Below, piece by piece: positions 43,084 through 54,758 of a stretch of 64,000 bases of DNA (position 1 is its first letter; each line of letters starts with the position of its first letter). Made by a program: the position numbers and the translations under genes. The notes under the pieces are model-generated. The model did no database searches, was not told where the DNA came from, and saw only the letters and a list, made by a program, of their open reading frames with translations. The DNA is taken from NCBI RefSeq assembly GCF_030848805.1, contig NC_092368.1, positions 9,618,122 to 9,682,121 on the forward strand, written 5' to 3'. The DNA is from Temnothorax longispinosus. Taxonomy: Eukaryota > Arthropoda > Insecta > Hymenoptera > Formicidae.

Positions 43084-44769
43084 TCAGTTATTATTATTAT
43101 TAACAACCGCGGATTCATCGCTAAAAAGAACTCTCATATATTCCACGAGGGCTAAGTTTCTATCCCTCTCATTCGAATTAGAAATATATATCTTCTTTAA
43201 ATCTTCTATTATAATATCAGGGCGGGGAAAAGCAATAGCAACATTTACATCAAAAGGACTCCGAGTCTCTGCTACCCTAGTTTGAGGAACTTCTAATTGA
43301 TAATTCTTATTGGGAGCCTTTAATGTCTCATTACGGGATGAATCCGTATCAGAAAGGCTGCTATGTGTAGATTTCCTAGCCCTCCTTAAAGGGGGAGCAT
43401 CAACTCGAGAAAGTCGAGACGAAAGTGGTTCCGGACGACGTCCAGACTCCGCCCCACCCACAAAAGACCCAAAATTCCAACCACGAAAAGCAGCATATCT
43501 CAGCAGTCTCTCCGCCTGATTACAGGAAATAATCCTCTTTGAGATGATCAAATTCTTGGTTCTAAATTGTGAAACGTTGGCAAATGCCATAACGGTATTA
43601 ATAAGTATATATAATGTATAAGGCTCACAAAATTAAAATCAAATAAATAAATAAAGGGCAACGAGCCGTAACAGAATGACAGTGTTAATATACTGTCATC
43701 CTGTTACGGCTCGTTGCCCTTTATTTATTTATTTGGTATTAATAAGTTTATGTTTCAGAAATACAGGACAGGATACATCAGAGGAATAGTGGTCGCCCTT
43801 ACAATTAATACAAGTTACTACCGCGTTTGATTTGTCACATGACTCCGATGTGTGACTGCCTCCACAATACCCACAGGTCACTTCACCTCTGCAAAATCCA
43901 GATGAATGGCCCCATTTGGAGCATTTAATACATTTTCGAACTCTGTTTATAAAGGGATGGACTTTACACTTAACCTTATAAAAAAAGACTGATTCCGGCA
44001 ACAAATTAGACATAAATGTAATTTTAATTGACAAAGAATCCTTGAGCTCATTACTGCCTTTCTTGTCGCAAAATTTCAGCCTCTCGATTGAATGTATACT
44101 AATATCTTCATCCAAGAACGTCAAGTTTTTCAATAGTTCGCCCTCAGAGAATGAAGGATCAATGCCTCTAATAGTTCCAGATCTAAATATCTTATAGTTG
44201 GGGATACACGCCTCCCAAAGGGGGGGGGGTAATATTCCACTTGATTCAACTAATCTATTTGCTTCAGTACAACTATTAAATTTAATACACACTATATTTT
44301 TATCCAATTTTCTAATAACTTTGATATTATTGAAGTTTTTGCACAATCATTTCCCTATGCTCATTGGGTGTAAATTACCTGTGTTAGATACCTCAGAATC
44401 ATTCGGAGATAATGATTCAACATGTACTAAGAATGGGGCCATACTGTAATTGTTATATCTATAAGCTTTCTGTGCCGCGATGAATTGTGTTCTTTTCGGA
44501 ATCTCTATAGAACCCCCTTCAGAGGGTCTTACAGTTTTATTCAGAGGAGAGAGAAAAGTATCCATATCCGAGTTATTCTTATTAATATATTTGTTACGAT
44601 TTGGCGAAATACGAGATAAAGTTCTATTTAGGATAGAAGAAGAGGGATCCAAAAGAAATTCCTCCGGGCCCTTATCACATCTTTGTCTTTTTTCCTCTTT
44701 CTTAGAGTTAGGAGACTTATCCTCAAAGAAGAGATTCTTCTTCTTAGTACTCTTCGGCATTATCACCAA
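43084..44769 (-). pseudogene. LINE-A ORF1 (Gag-like, CCHC knuckles)
   Basis: The ORF starts at about 44763 with MPKSTKKKNLFF, basic and disordered. An in-frame TGA lies at about 44349. The middle part has three zinc knuckles: CIKCSKWGHSSGFC, CGYCGGSHTSESC and CINCKGDHYSSDVSC. The frame is interrupted by an insertion at 43607-43747, beyond which it continues at 43590 with MAFANVSQF and a charged tail to NNNNN. Such proteins bind the LINE RNA. Confidence 0.9.
43607..43747. mobile_element. 141-bp hairpin insertion with 13-bp duplication
   Basis: GGTATTAATAAGT occurs at 43594-43606 and at 43735-43747, and the ORF1 frame is restored without the extra copy. The inserted DNA ends in a hairpin with arms of about 43 bp (TAAAGGGCAACGAGCCGTAA and its complement), with one mismatch. 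The duplication length suggests target-primed retroposition instead of a cut-and-paste transposon. Confidence 0.75.
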
Positions 44770-45147
44770 GTTCTCACCAAAATAGCATACCTAAATAAGA
44801 TGTCTAATAATAAATTTATAATAATATTAATACAAAATAAGAGATAAAACTAATTATTGAATGTACGAAATAAATGGTCTAATACTAAACTAATAGAATA
44901 CGATATGCAGAGTAAATAATTAACTAAGATAATATATAAATGACTGAGCAGTACTAAGTCGCCCAATACGCAACGTTATATCTGCCGAAATTAAACATAA
45001 GGATCAAAATAAATCAACAGACTCTCGTCCAAGGACTACCCACGGCAGCTAACAGAGAATAATAGGCAAGAAAAATACCACTCACTCTCATCACGCGTGA
45101 TCTTCTCACACGCACATATGTACGAGAGCGTATGAGTGGCAAACACG

Positions 45148-45650
45148 TGCCACGCATACGGACACCACAAAAATCAAATTAGGAGTGTAAATGACTTAAT
45201 TAATCTATAACATAGTTCAATATATTATTAAATCCTTAATCTTAATCTTAAATAAAGAAACAGAACATCAAAACACGGAAATATAAGATCGAATTCAATA
45301 AATCATTCAATTCAAATGCAAAAATAAATATAACTCATAAAAACTTGAGTATATAAAGGAATGAAGATATACATAATCAATACACGTGCCACGCATACGG
45401 GCACCACAAAAATTAAATTAGGGGTGTAAATGACTTAATTAATCTATAACATGGTTCAAAATATTACTAAATCCTTAATCTTAATCTTAAATAAAGAAAC
45501 AGAACATCAAAACACGGAAATATAAGATCGAATTCAATAAAACATTCAATACTAATACAAGTATAAAGGCAATTCAAATGTAAAAATAATAAATAAAACT
45601 CATAAAAACTTGAGTATATGAAAGAATGAAGATATATATAATCAATCATT
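45148..45650. repeat. Two-copy tandem repeat in the LINE-A leader
   Basis: ACGTGCCACGCATACGG begins at about 45148 and at 45384. The following text (GTAAATGACTTAATTAATCT, AAACAGAACATCAAAACACG) recurs with about 236 bp spacing. Tandem promoter-bearing monomers are common in LINE leaders. Confidence 0.85.
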
Positions 45651-46757
45651 TTAAGATCTATCAAGCCCCGTGAGGGGACTCACCATTCTTTGAGACGCAA
45701 AATGACTTAACTTTAATGGCTAATCTCCACATCTCCAAGTCAGAGTATCTTTGAGTCTTCGTGAGATTCAGTCACGGATTCCAGACTAGATTCATTCCTT
45801 TACGTTCCATCACGTTTCCCTTTCCGCCAAGTTCCGCACGCAATGAACACTTTTTCACCGCACATCCGATCCCCACGGTGGCTTACGACGGAATCCGGCT
45901 CGTGTTTCGTGTGCGCTCGACCACTTTGTGTATCACCACCACTTGTACTGGCAAGGAGCCGCGGCTGTAATCTGACCAACATTGCATGAGGCACGAACCC
46001 GTCCCGTGTCGTGCGGCATCGGGCGCACACAAGCGAGTAACCGTGGTGTACATGTGCACTATCTCCTCTATACGCTCTATATACTGTTATATCTCGAAAC
46101 TGGCATTACTGGTGAGGGAACGAGCTCCTAAGAATTTAGTCCACCAGTGCCCGCGTCGACAGCGACATATATGTCTACTTTAACGTTTAATACGTTTCTT
46201 TTCCTTAAATTTTGAAACAAATTCAGCAAAACTGATTTTCTTATTTGGAAGGGGAGGTTTTAACCCTAACCTTCCCCCCGCTAGAATCCGCTAGTGCATG
46301 AAGTTATGGCAAAGGGTGGCAAATGGTAATGGACCAAAATGAGGCATATGTAGTTGAATAAATAGTAATACCTACATGTATGTAATAATTGTAATAATTG
46401 TCTTAGAATTTTACTAAAAAAATGCTACGAACTTTTGTTACTATATTGCTACCCAATATTTTGCTAACCAGTTTTCAATTTAATCTTATTATAATAAATA
46501 AATCTCATTAAGTGTAAAATCTTGAAAATTAATAAAAATAAAGTTTTATCATAAATGTTGTAATTGCACAGCTTTAAATTGCAAAGTTTTTAGATTAAAG
46601 AATTTAATTTATAATTAAACTAGACAAGTACTAGTTCTTTTAATGTTTATTTAGAAAAAGTTGACTTTAAATTTATATTACACATTATTTATAAGACATG
46701 TACGTGTAGTGAAAAAATAATATAAATAAAGTAGGTAAATATGAAAAGGAGAGAAGT
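45651..46757. other. LINE-A 5' flank and AT-rich stretch, no gene
   Basis: 45651-46190 has mixed composition and may be the LINE-A leader. From 46200 the DNA is AT-rich. No coding match. Confidence 0.45.
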
Positions 46758-46826
46758 CCGAACCAAATGTCCGAACCTGCGGTTCCCCTCGTACTGAGCA
46801 GGATTACTATCGCAATGTCTGGTCAT

Positions 46827-46863
<37 letters not shown>

Positions 46864-46864
46864 G
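46758..46864 (-). rRNA. 28S rRNA fragment (sarcin-ricin loop region)
   Basis: The - strand reads GAGACAGGTTAGTTTTACCC, CTGATGACCAGACATTGCGA, AGTAATCCTGCTCAGTACGA and GGGGAACCGCAGGTTCGGAC, the very conserved 3' part of large-subunit rRNA, with a few substitutions (for example GAGGGGAAC for GAGAGGAAC). Only about 107 bp are present, embedded in AT-rich DNA, so it is not a functional rRNA gene. It could be a retroposed fragment or the head of a 28S-derived SINE. Confidence 0.9.
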
Positions 46865-47159
46865 TCCTTGATAAAAATCACAATAAGAGAAAAAGGGACA
46901 TATAACGGTTATTATTTATATTAACTGTAAATATTAAAAATAACATTAAACACAATATCAAATACACTCCGTCAAATAATTAAGTTTATAGTATGAAACG
47001 AGGTCTATCATTGTACGGTTTGGGTTTGCAACTTTTTACACAAACCAAGCTCCACCCACCCCTGCTCGCGGGAGAGGGGCGGCAGCTCTTTGTAATTATA
47101 CGATATACAACTCCGAATTTCTTCTATCGTTAATACACTATTTATTACGATTCTTTTAC
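46865..47159. other. AT-rich stretch and a fragment of the CGAAACGAGGT repeat
   Basis: 46993-47090 (GAAACGAGGTCTATCATTGTACGGT ... CCACCCACCCCTGCT, in part) matches the repeat seen at 15820-16060. The rest is AT-rich. Confidence 0.5.
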
Positions 47160-47405
47160 GAGACAGCATGAGAGAGTGAGAGAGCGTGAGAAAAAGAGAA
47201 AGCGTGAGAAAGCATGAAAGAGCGTAAAAAAACAAGAAAACTAGAAAAGGCGAAAGAGAGCATAAGAGAGAGTGAGAAAGCGTGATAGAATAGGAAAAAG
47301 CGAGAGAAAGCGTGGGAGAACGTAAAAAAGCGTGGGAGAGCGTGGAAAAGCGTGAGAAAACAAGAGAGAGCGTGATAAAGCGTAAGAGAGCATGAGAGAG
47401 TTTTC
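47160..47405. repeat. AGAGCGTGAGAAAGCGT-type minisatellite
   Basis: Short purine-rich units (GAGAGCGTGAGAAA, AAAGCGTGGGAGA) repeat irregularly every 8-18 bp. Confidence 0.85.
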
Positions 47406-47596
47406 ATGTTAAAGTTTTCTCTACAAAACCCTTTTTTAAAATTTTGTTTACGATTTTTCTTATTAAATTATCGAGGATTAGAAAAAAAGTAAGCACTTTA
47501 TTCGTTCATAACTTCGTTAAAAATCATACAGTAATTTCAAAAATGGATTCTTAAAGCCGAGTTTTTGCTCTATATAGTACAATATATAAATATATT

Positions 47597-47636
<40 letters not shown>

Positions 47637-47930
47637 AAAACCCTTTTTTAAACTTTTTTTACGTCAATTATTCGCTGAGTAATTGCAATTTAAAAAAGGG
47701 CAAAATTTACTGATATAAGTGATCCCTTAATTTTTTTTAGCAGTGTATATAATATATATATATATATAATGGCCGATTTTTTAACTCGTGGACTTGTTAA
47801 ATATAAGTAAAAATAACGTAAAAATTTGCAGTTTTTTTATTTAAACTTTGAAAAAAATTACGCAAGGTAACTAAATAGATTTTATTGACTAAAAATCTTA
47901 TGCCTTTTAGTACCTCAAACTTAACCCTTT
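47406..47930. other. AT-rich stretch with TA runs
   Basis: TA dinucleotide runs at 47598-47632 and 47750-47768. No gene. Confidence 0.6.
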
Positions 47931-48189
47931 AACTGTTTGGACGAGAATATTTGCGCAATGATATCGTCCGTTAAACTCTTTGGACGAAAATACTCGCGCG
48001 ACGATATTATCAGACACTTTGGAGTTAACTTGGACCACAAGTTTGTCAAGTAAATTTTCATAATTTGACTACAAATATGACTAAAAATCAAGATTGTTTA
48101 ATCAACAGCAACTAATGTTTTATTTTATATTAATATTTGAGGTAAGAAGAGAAGTAAAAAAAAACAAACACATTAACAATTGTAGTCTA

Positions 48190-49412
48190 AGAGCTGGCTA
48201 CAGAGAAGGCGACATGCCTCGGTGCACGAAATATCTTACCTGGAAAAGGTTCAATTGCTGTCGGCAAAGCGAAACCCCGATCGTCAGAAGGCGCGCTGGA
48301 AGCTAAGTGGGTGGGCCGCCCGCCTAAACGTGTAAATTTTCCGACTAAAAAAACTGTTGATCGGCACGGCTGAAAATTTACATAGGCATCGAAGAGTGTG
48401 AGAAAAAGCAGGGAAAAAATTGTCAGAAGAGTAAGTAAAAGCTAAAGGGTTGTCAGAAGCTGCCAAAGTTGCGAAAAATTTCGGCAAATTTACATGTTAA
48501 GCTAAACTTCTGACAATTTGCATTTGTATTGTTTACATATAGAATAAACTAAGTGCAAAGTGTCAGAAGGCAAAGTGGAAGCGATCGTGAGAAAATCGGG
48601 TGCAAAGTGCGAGAGCGTCTTTCGGCGCGCGGCGCAGCGCCCAGTGGACCGATCGCTTTTCTCTTGATTTTCACACCGTACATATTTCATAGCACTTCTG
48701 ACAATTTATCTGAATATTCATAAAGGACTAAAAAAACTATTATTAAAATGTCAAAAGTCAATTGAAAAGAATTAATAAATTTAATTTTGCTTTCTCATAG
48801 AGGAAGCTTTGTGATGGTAAAAAAATTTTTTTTTTGAGATTTTAAAGGAAATAGGTTTAGAATGTTCCAAAATGTCGAGAAATCATATTAGTAGGAAATG
48901 TCCGGAAGTATGTATGTATGTGAGTGTGTGTGTGTGCGTACGGATTTTTGTACACTTATCTACTTCTACAATTTTTTAGATACCGGGTTGAAGTTTTGCA
49001 CACCAAATAGAGTATCATAGAAAGTATGTCCTCCTCTAATTTTATTAAAATCCGTCGAACGGTACGGATTTTAAGGAGATTTTTATTTTTTAGAAAAGCG
49101 TATTTTACGCTGTAGCTTTCTCAATATTTGAGATATCGATCTATTTTTAATTCTATTATATTTTTCAGTTTTTTCTATCCCTATTTCATATACAATTCTT
49201 TAAAATTTGGTTAATCAGTTCTTGAGTTATAGAAATTTCAGTAAACTTGACTGTTTTTTTAACGTTTGGGCGGGCGGCCCACCCACTTAGCTTCCAGCGC
49301 GCCTTCTGACGATCGGGCTTTCGCTTTGCCGGCAGCAATCGAACCTTTTCCAGGTAAGATATTTTGTTTCCGAGGCATGTCGCCTTCTCTGTAGCCAGCT
49401 CTCCGTCTATTG
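48190..49412. mobile_element. Nested element with 145-bp terminal inverted repeats
   Basis: GAGCTGGCTACAGAGAAGGC at the left and its reverse complement at the right (ending about 49404) are part of arms of about 145 bp that include GGAAGCTAAGTGGGTGGGCC. The interior has many TGTCAGAAG / CTTCTGACA motifs in both orientations and no transposase. Confidence 0.75.
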
Positions 49413-49416
49413 TGCC

Positions 49417-49631
49417 GCAACCAACAACGTAGAACTACGTTTATTGTCACTAGTTTATGTTAAAGTATTCAACGAAGGACAGTTGACGTAGAGCTACGTC
49501 AATTGTCACTATTTCATGTTCAAGTATTCTACGTCAGGTTCAAGTAAAGCTACGTCAACTGTCCTTCGCTGAATACTTTAACATGAACTAGTGACAGTAA
49601 ACGTAGTTCTACGTTGTTGGTTGCGGCACAG
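49417..49631. repeat. 215-bp hairpin MITE
   Basis: TGTGCCGCAACCAACAACGT at the left pairs with ACGTTGTTGGTTGCGGCACA at the right, and pairing continues through TAGTTTATGTTAAAGTATTC to a short centre. It lies a few bases from the 145-bp inverted-repeat element. Confidence 0.85.
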
Positions 49632-50059
49632 TTGTTACTGTGCCCGTTTGATTTGTATTATATTGGCATTTTTTTCTAACTCTATTATGTTCTTCAATCT
49701 TTTCTACCCCTATTTTATATATAATTCTTTAAAATTGGTTGATTAGTTCTTTGAGTTATATACGAAAAAAATGTGCAAATTTCTAATGTGTACACTTTTT
49801 TTTAATTATATTGGCAATTTTATTCTAATTCTATTATATTCTTCAGCCTTTTCCATCCTTATTTCATATATAATTCTTTAAAATTTGGTTAATTAGTTCT
49901 TGAGTTACATACGTTAGAATTTGCTAGGAATACGTACATACATAGAAACCTAATAAAACTGGGTCTAATCAACCAAAAGTATTATGTATGAAATAGGGGT
50001 AGAAAAGACTGAAGAATATAATGGAATTAGAAAACTTATACACTTTTAAAGAAAAAATC

Positions 50060-50490
50060 GATTACTCCTTCAACGATCTTCGCCAAATTCAATACCAACC
50101 TTCCTTTAATGATGCTATATAAGAATACATGTATAACTTATACTCTATTTAGGCATAAATCGGTATCCCTGGATTGACGACAAATTTATGTCAACACAAG
50201 ATCCTCCCAGTGTTAAGTATAAATTTCTTGCAGAAATCGGTAACCCCTTCTCCAATTCTCGTCAAAATAAATGCCAACCTTTTTTTAATAATATTCTATA
50301 TAAAATTACATGTATAACTTAACATTTTTTTCTAGACATAAATCGGTAACCCCTTCAACGATTGATGCCAATACCGGTACTTTCCTTTAATGATATTCTG
50401 TCCATCAAAAAATTCAGCTCAATATCACAAAATGCATGGTAACCCCTTGACTAATCATCACCAAATTCAATACCAACCTTCCTTTAATGA
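50060..50490. repeat. Degenerate tandem repeat (GGTAACCCCTT units)
   Basis: AATCGGTAACCCCTTC-like text followed by CCAAATTCAATACCAACCTT and CTTTAATGATATTCT recurs about four times at intervals of roughly 90-110 bp within the piggyBac-like element. Confidence 0.65.
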
Positions 50491-50847
50491 CACTCTATCC
50501 ATAAAACGTATATTTTCTTTTAATATTTTTCGAGAAATATTTATAGTGTTGCATGTTTTCGTTGCAAGAAAACGTTGCAGTCGTGCACCAGAAGTTACCC
50601 CACCCCCCTCGGGAAAGACGGTGTTCTACGTCAAAAGGAAAAAATGCATAAAGAAAAATTACTAATTTATTTGACTTGTTTTTCTGTATGATAAATTCGA
50701 AAGCATGGAACAACAACATTACAATGCTTACGACTTGACTTCTGAGAGTCTGACTAGTTTTCTTAACAAACTCGTTAACTCATCCAAAGCGTCTGATGGG
50801 CGATATCGTTGCGCGAGTATTCTCGTCTAAAGCAGTGAATAGGTTAA

Positions 50848-51171
50848 CAAAAAATCACATACTTGTTGTGATAATTTCTTTATAGTCCGTATGTTCAAAT
50901 TGATCGATGCGTACAATGTGTTAAAAGAATACTTGATTTGCTTTGATAGAAAAAAAAAAAAAAATAAGTAACAGAAAAATCTTTTTTTCCACATAATTTT
51001 TTGACTTCTTCAGCATAAAATTAAAAAATGTAAAATTTCACACTATTTCCAAATTTACTGCCAACATTAATTTCTCCCGGAGTTCCCCTGTAGCCCTCGG
51101 CGGGAGCCGAGTTGGAAAGCAGAAGGGGACGGTAAAGGTAAAGAAAAAGATTTTAGGGGGGGGGGAGAGTA
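50848..51171. other. Unexplained AT-rich then GC-rich stretch
   Basis: An A-run at 50950 and a small hairpin CTCGGCGGGAGCCGAG at 51096-51111. No gene. Confidence 0.5.
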
Positions 51172-51322
51172 AGTGCTGGTCTACAACCTTGCTTTAAAGA
51201 GTATTTAAGCTCTAAACCGTAAGAAATTGACCAATCACAGTCGAGTATTCTCCTCACATTCTACTGTGATTGATCAATTTCTTACGGTTTAGGGCTTAAA
51301 GCACTTATTGTAGACCAGGACT
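51172..51322. mobile_element. 150-bp palindromic MITE
   Basis: AGTGCTGGTCTACAA and TTGTAGACCAGGACT are inverted ends. Pairing continues through CTCTAAACCGTAAGAAATTG and CAATTTCTTACGGTTTAGGG, with a short loop around 51240. Confidence 0.85.
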
Positions 51323-52163
51323 AAAGGTGCGGAATAGAAGGAAAGTGTGAAGGAGACTGACAATGAGAAAAGGCGGAGTGTTTGGAAGCGAGGATAAAAA
51401 CAAAGTGAAGCTCCTGGAATATGAGTAAGAAGAGGTCAGGAAGAGAGGTTAGGATGACGGAGAGGTTTCGAAAGGAGAACGCGGCGAAGGAAAGGGCCGG
51501 GGAGGATAGAGTGGGAGGGGAGGTTGACGGAGAAGGAGAGTGAGAAGGGGAAGGCGGTTACTTACCTGAACGGAGCAGCTAATCGGAGGTGACAGCAAGG
51601 AGAGGGAAAGCCCGAGCACGGCGGGAAAAGCGAGTCGGCAAGGTGGAGAGATGAGTTATCGACGGCGCGGCGGCGTGGCAGAAGGGCGAGAGATCGAGAG
51701 TCGATAGTTCGATCAAGACAGCGAATCGATAGAGGGAAGCAAGTGAGCTGGAATGTATTGTATAGCTCTATAGCGACGCACGTGAAAGGAGAAAGCCAGA
51801 CTCTAGCATTCTGTGGACAGAGTTAGGTGAGAGAGCATGTGGCGTAAAGTTTTGGAAGTTTTGGAAGAAGAGGAGACCGCAAGGTATTCAGAAGTGAGGG
51901 AAAGGAGACAAGAAGAAGAGAGTATGTAAGTAAGATAGCAAGGGAGAAGAAGGAGTGATGAGTACGCAGAAGAGGCAGGAAGAAGAAAGATTTACAAGTC
52001 GGACGGTATGAGCTGAAAAGAGATTATTTACAAAGAGAGCTGAGAGCAGAAGAGTTCAGAAGTCGGCCGCCGTTCGACCGAAGGAAGGAAAAAGAGAGAG
52101 AAGAAGGCGCATAACAGGGATGCAAATGGAAAGGCACGGGGAGCGTAGAGAAGAGTATAAAGG

Positions 52164-52204
<41 letters not shown>
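51323..52204. repeat. Purine-rich (GA) tract, no gene
   Basis: The + strand is strongly biased to G and A over 850 bp, ending in a GA dinucleotide run at 52167-52200. It shows no convincing open frame. Confidence 0.6.
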
Positions 52205-52267
52205 AATGAATAAATGAATACATTTATTAGCTTTTAGCTATCATACAATACACACAATACAGTTCAC

Positions 52268-53960
52268 TTAAATACATTTTCCTTTCAATCTTCTTTTAAA
52301 TTCGCTTACATTATTATCAATATTTCTTATTTCCTCAGGCAACTCATTATAAATCCTTATACCATCATAAAACAAATCTTTCTGTCCTGTTCGCGTTTTT
52401 CTAAATTGTACTTGTAATTGGTTTACTTGCCTCGTTTTGTACTTATGTCGCTCTCCTACCTTCTCAATCTTATTACACAACCCCCTCGGTAACAATCCAT
52501 TAGCTAGTTTATACATAAATATACATACATTATACTTAATTCTCTTTTCTACACTCATAATTCCTAGGACACTCCTCATTTCATCGCATGAGGTATATAT
52601 CGAACATTTAAGTACTGCCTTAATTGCCCTATTTTGACATAATTGCAATTTATCTAATTGTACTCTACTCAAACCTATAAATACTGTTGAGCAATATTCC
52701 ATATGTGGTGCCACAATTGCCTTATACAATATGCTTCTTACATATAATCATAGGTCGACACCCACTCTCCTAATAAATTGTGTCTTAGCACTCATCTTTT
52801 TAATAACATATTGCACATGCTTCTCAAATGTTAATACCTCATCTACCATTTCACCTAAATATTTGTATTCATTTACTTGCTCCAATCTTTCGTTCGCAAT
52901 TCTTATATCACACTCCGTATTTTCCTCGCATCTACCACTTCTTAGTAACATGAACTTGCTCTTTTCCCCGTTCAATTTCAACTTATTTGCACGTAACCAA
53001 CCATATATTTTCTCCAGTTGCTTATTAATAACATATTCAATAGCATCTATTCTTAAGTTTTCAAAGTATACAATAGTATCGTCTGCAAACATTCTAATTT
53101 TGCATCCAAGAATCGTTAAGTTTACAATATCATTGATATATAATATAAACAAATGAGGCCCAAGAACTGATCCCTGGGGTACTCCATTTTTTACCTTCCT
53201 TGCTTCAAACATTACATTCTTATATTTTACCTTTGTACTCTATTATTCACATAATCTTGTAACCAAGAGATAACCGTTCCTTCAAATCCAAGAAATTCCA
53301 ATTTAGCAATTAATATCTTTCTATCTATTGTCTCGAAAGCTCTACGATAGTCCAGAAAAACAACTCCAATCTTATTACCTTTACTTATTGCTAATTTCCA
53401 CTCAGATATTACACTTTGTAACGCAGTTTCACACGAGTAGCTATTTCTGAAGCCCGATTGGCAATCGGTAATAATATTGTGCTCCTCACAGAATTTATCT
53501 AATCGCGATTTTACTACGGTTTCTAATACCTTCTCATACATTGGCAACATATTAATCGGTCGCAAATTTTTCGCATTGATCCTGTTACTTTAGGTATCGG
53601 TACAACAGTAGAACATTTCCACTCCGACGGAAAGACCCCTTTGGCTAGAGACATATTGCAAACCTCCAAAAATATTCCATTCATTGTTTCATATGCCCAT
53701 TGTAAAACTATTGTACTAATACCCTCATCCGTCCCACTTTTACGTTTTAACTTTCTAACTATCTTTGATAATTCATCATTTGTTATTTCCTCAAAACTCT
53801 CCATCACACCTTCTCCCTTATTACCTAAGTAGTCACAAAACTTTTCATCCCCTATTTCTATACTTTCAACAGTTTCATCAATACTTTCAATAAAATATTT
53901 ATTTAGTTTATCAGCTATCTCTAAATCATTCTCATATCTTATTCCGTCTAACATTATCAA
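52268..53960 (-). pseudogene. LINE-B ORF2 reverse transcriptase and C-terminus
   Basis: Four overlapping frames carry the domain in order: SEWKCSTVVPIPK; RPINMLPMYEKVLE, DCQSGFRNSYSCETAL and VVFLDYRRAFETIDR; NGVPQGSVLGPHLF and catalytic MFADDTIVYF; then AIVAPHMEYCSTVFIGL and FKRRLKGKCI at the end. Frame changes lie at about 53545, 53220 and 52740. Confidence 0.93.
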
Positions 53961-54252
53961 TAATACAATTTAATGTAACTGTCCACAAATTCAGTTCACA
54001 TTCCCTATTGTCCAATATTTCATACTTAATATACCTTTTCAGATATATTATAACCCCTCCAGTTTTTCTTGACTTAGAGTTACATCTCACTATATTATAT
54101 CCAGGTATTTCAATTTCACTGCTCTCCACCTCACTTCCTATATGTGTTTCAGTCAGACAACATATACTTAGCTTCTCTTTAATTATAAAATGTACTATTT
54201 CTTCATAATGACGTAATAAACCTTGTATATTTAAGACTATTAAACTATTCAT
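53941..54252 (-). pseudogene. LINE-B ORF2 endonuclease, truncated
   Basis: It starts MNSLIVLNIQGLLRHYEEIV and contains CCLTETHI (catalytic Glu) and GYNIVRCNSKSRKTGGVIIY. The GDFN and SDHxP motifs are missing: after DNVRRNKI the sequence jumps to the pre-RT region. Confidence 0.88.
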
Positions 54253-54291
54253 TATATCTTTATTTGTTTGATCTACTCCATTCCACTGTTG

Positions 54292-54663
54292 TCAATACTC
54301 GCTTTCGTATTTCGTTTTCTGTCTCTCTTTTTTGAGAGCACTCACATAACATGGACAGCATTTATCCGTAGCTCTGTGACTAATATCTAGTTTACCTTCC
54401 TTGATGAACCTATTTCTTGCTATACAATTAACGCATTTAATTTCATTTATTTTATCCTTTATCACACATCTCTCTGATTCGTGGCTCCCTGCACAGTGTA
54501 GACACGTTTCCTCCTTCTTGCACTCTTTCGCCATATGCCAGAACCCCCAGCATTTATAACATCTCAGCACTCTTACAAAATCAGTAACTCTACATTTATT
54601 CCAATTAATGTTTAATCTTTCTGTTCTCAATATTGCCTCATACCAACTAGCGCTAGCTTCCAC
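54292..54663 (-). pseudogene. LINE-B ORF1 fragment (zinc knuckles)
   Basis: The frame has RVLRCYKCWGFWHMAKECK and CLHCAGSHESERC followed by KCVNC. Only the C-terminal nucleic-acid-binding part is present. Confidence 0.85.
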
Positions 54664-54695
54664 TATAATCGAGAGAGAGAGAGAAAGAGAGAGAG

Positions 54696-54726
<31 letters not shown>

Positions 54727-54758
54727 CTACACCTAGTGCACGTACGCTCACACGCGCA
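54664..54758. repeat. GA microsatellite
   Basis: GAGAGA run with minor interruptions, bordering the 5' end of LINE-B. Confidence 0.85.

Larger units (their letters stand above)
40014..45660 (-). mobile_element. LINE-A, jockey/R1-type non-LTR retrotransposon
   Basis: A leader with repeated monomers, ORF1 (Gag-like) and the endonuclease part of ORF2 are present in order on the - strand. The reverse transcriptase is missing beyond 40014, where the foldback element starts. Two later insertions (solo-LTR-like in ORF2, a 141-bp hairpin in ORF1) and several stops show it is dead. The 5' limit is approximate. Confidence 0.88.
47935..50843. mobile_element. Non-autonomous piggyBac-like element
   Basis: TTAA flanks both ends (47931-47934 and 50844-50847). 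The left end reads CCCTTTAACTGTTTGGACGA and the reversed right end CCTATTCACTGCTTTAGACG, followed on both sides by GAATA.T.GCGCAA.GATATCG and CAGAC.CTTTGGA..GAGTTAAC. TTAA targets and CC(C)T ends are piggyBac hallmarks. The left inverted repeat contains an internal duplication. No transposase is present in the 2.9 kb; the interior carries two other palindromic elements and tandem repeats. Confidence 0.85.
52205..54663 (-). mobile_element. LINE-B non-LTR retrotransposon, degenerate
   Basis: ORF1 with zinc knuckles and an ORF2 with endonuclease and reverse transcriptase lie in order on the - strand. The 3' end is a TTCATTTA-type microsatellite tail (52203-52230). The core of the endonuclease has been deleted and ORF2 has at least three frameshifts. 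Best placed near the CR1/jockey groups. Confidence 0.9.

Noticed and set aside
46758..46864. A functional 28S rRNA gene
   Set aside because: Only about 107 bp, with substitutions in a nearly invariant region, and no neighbouring rRNA sequence.
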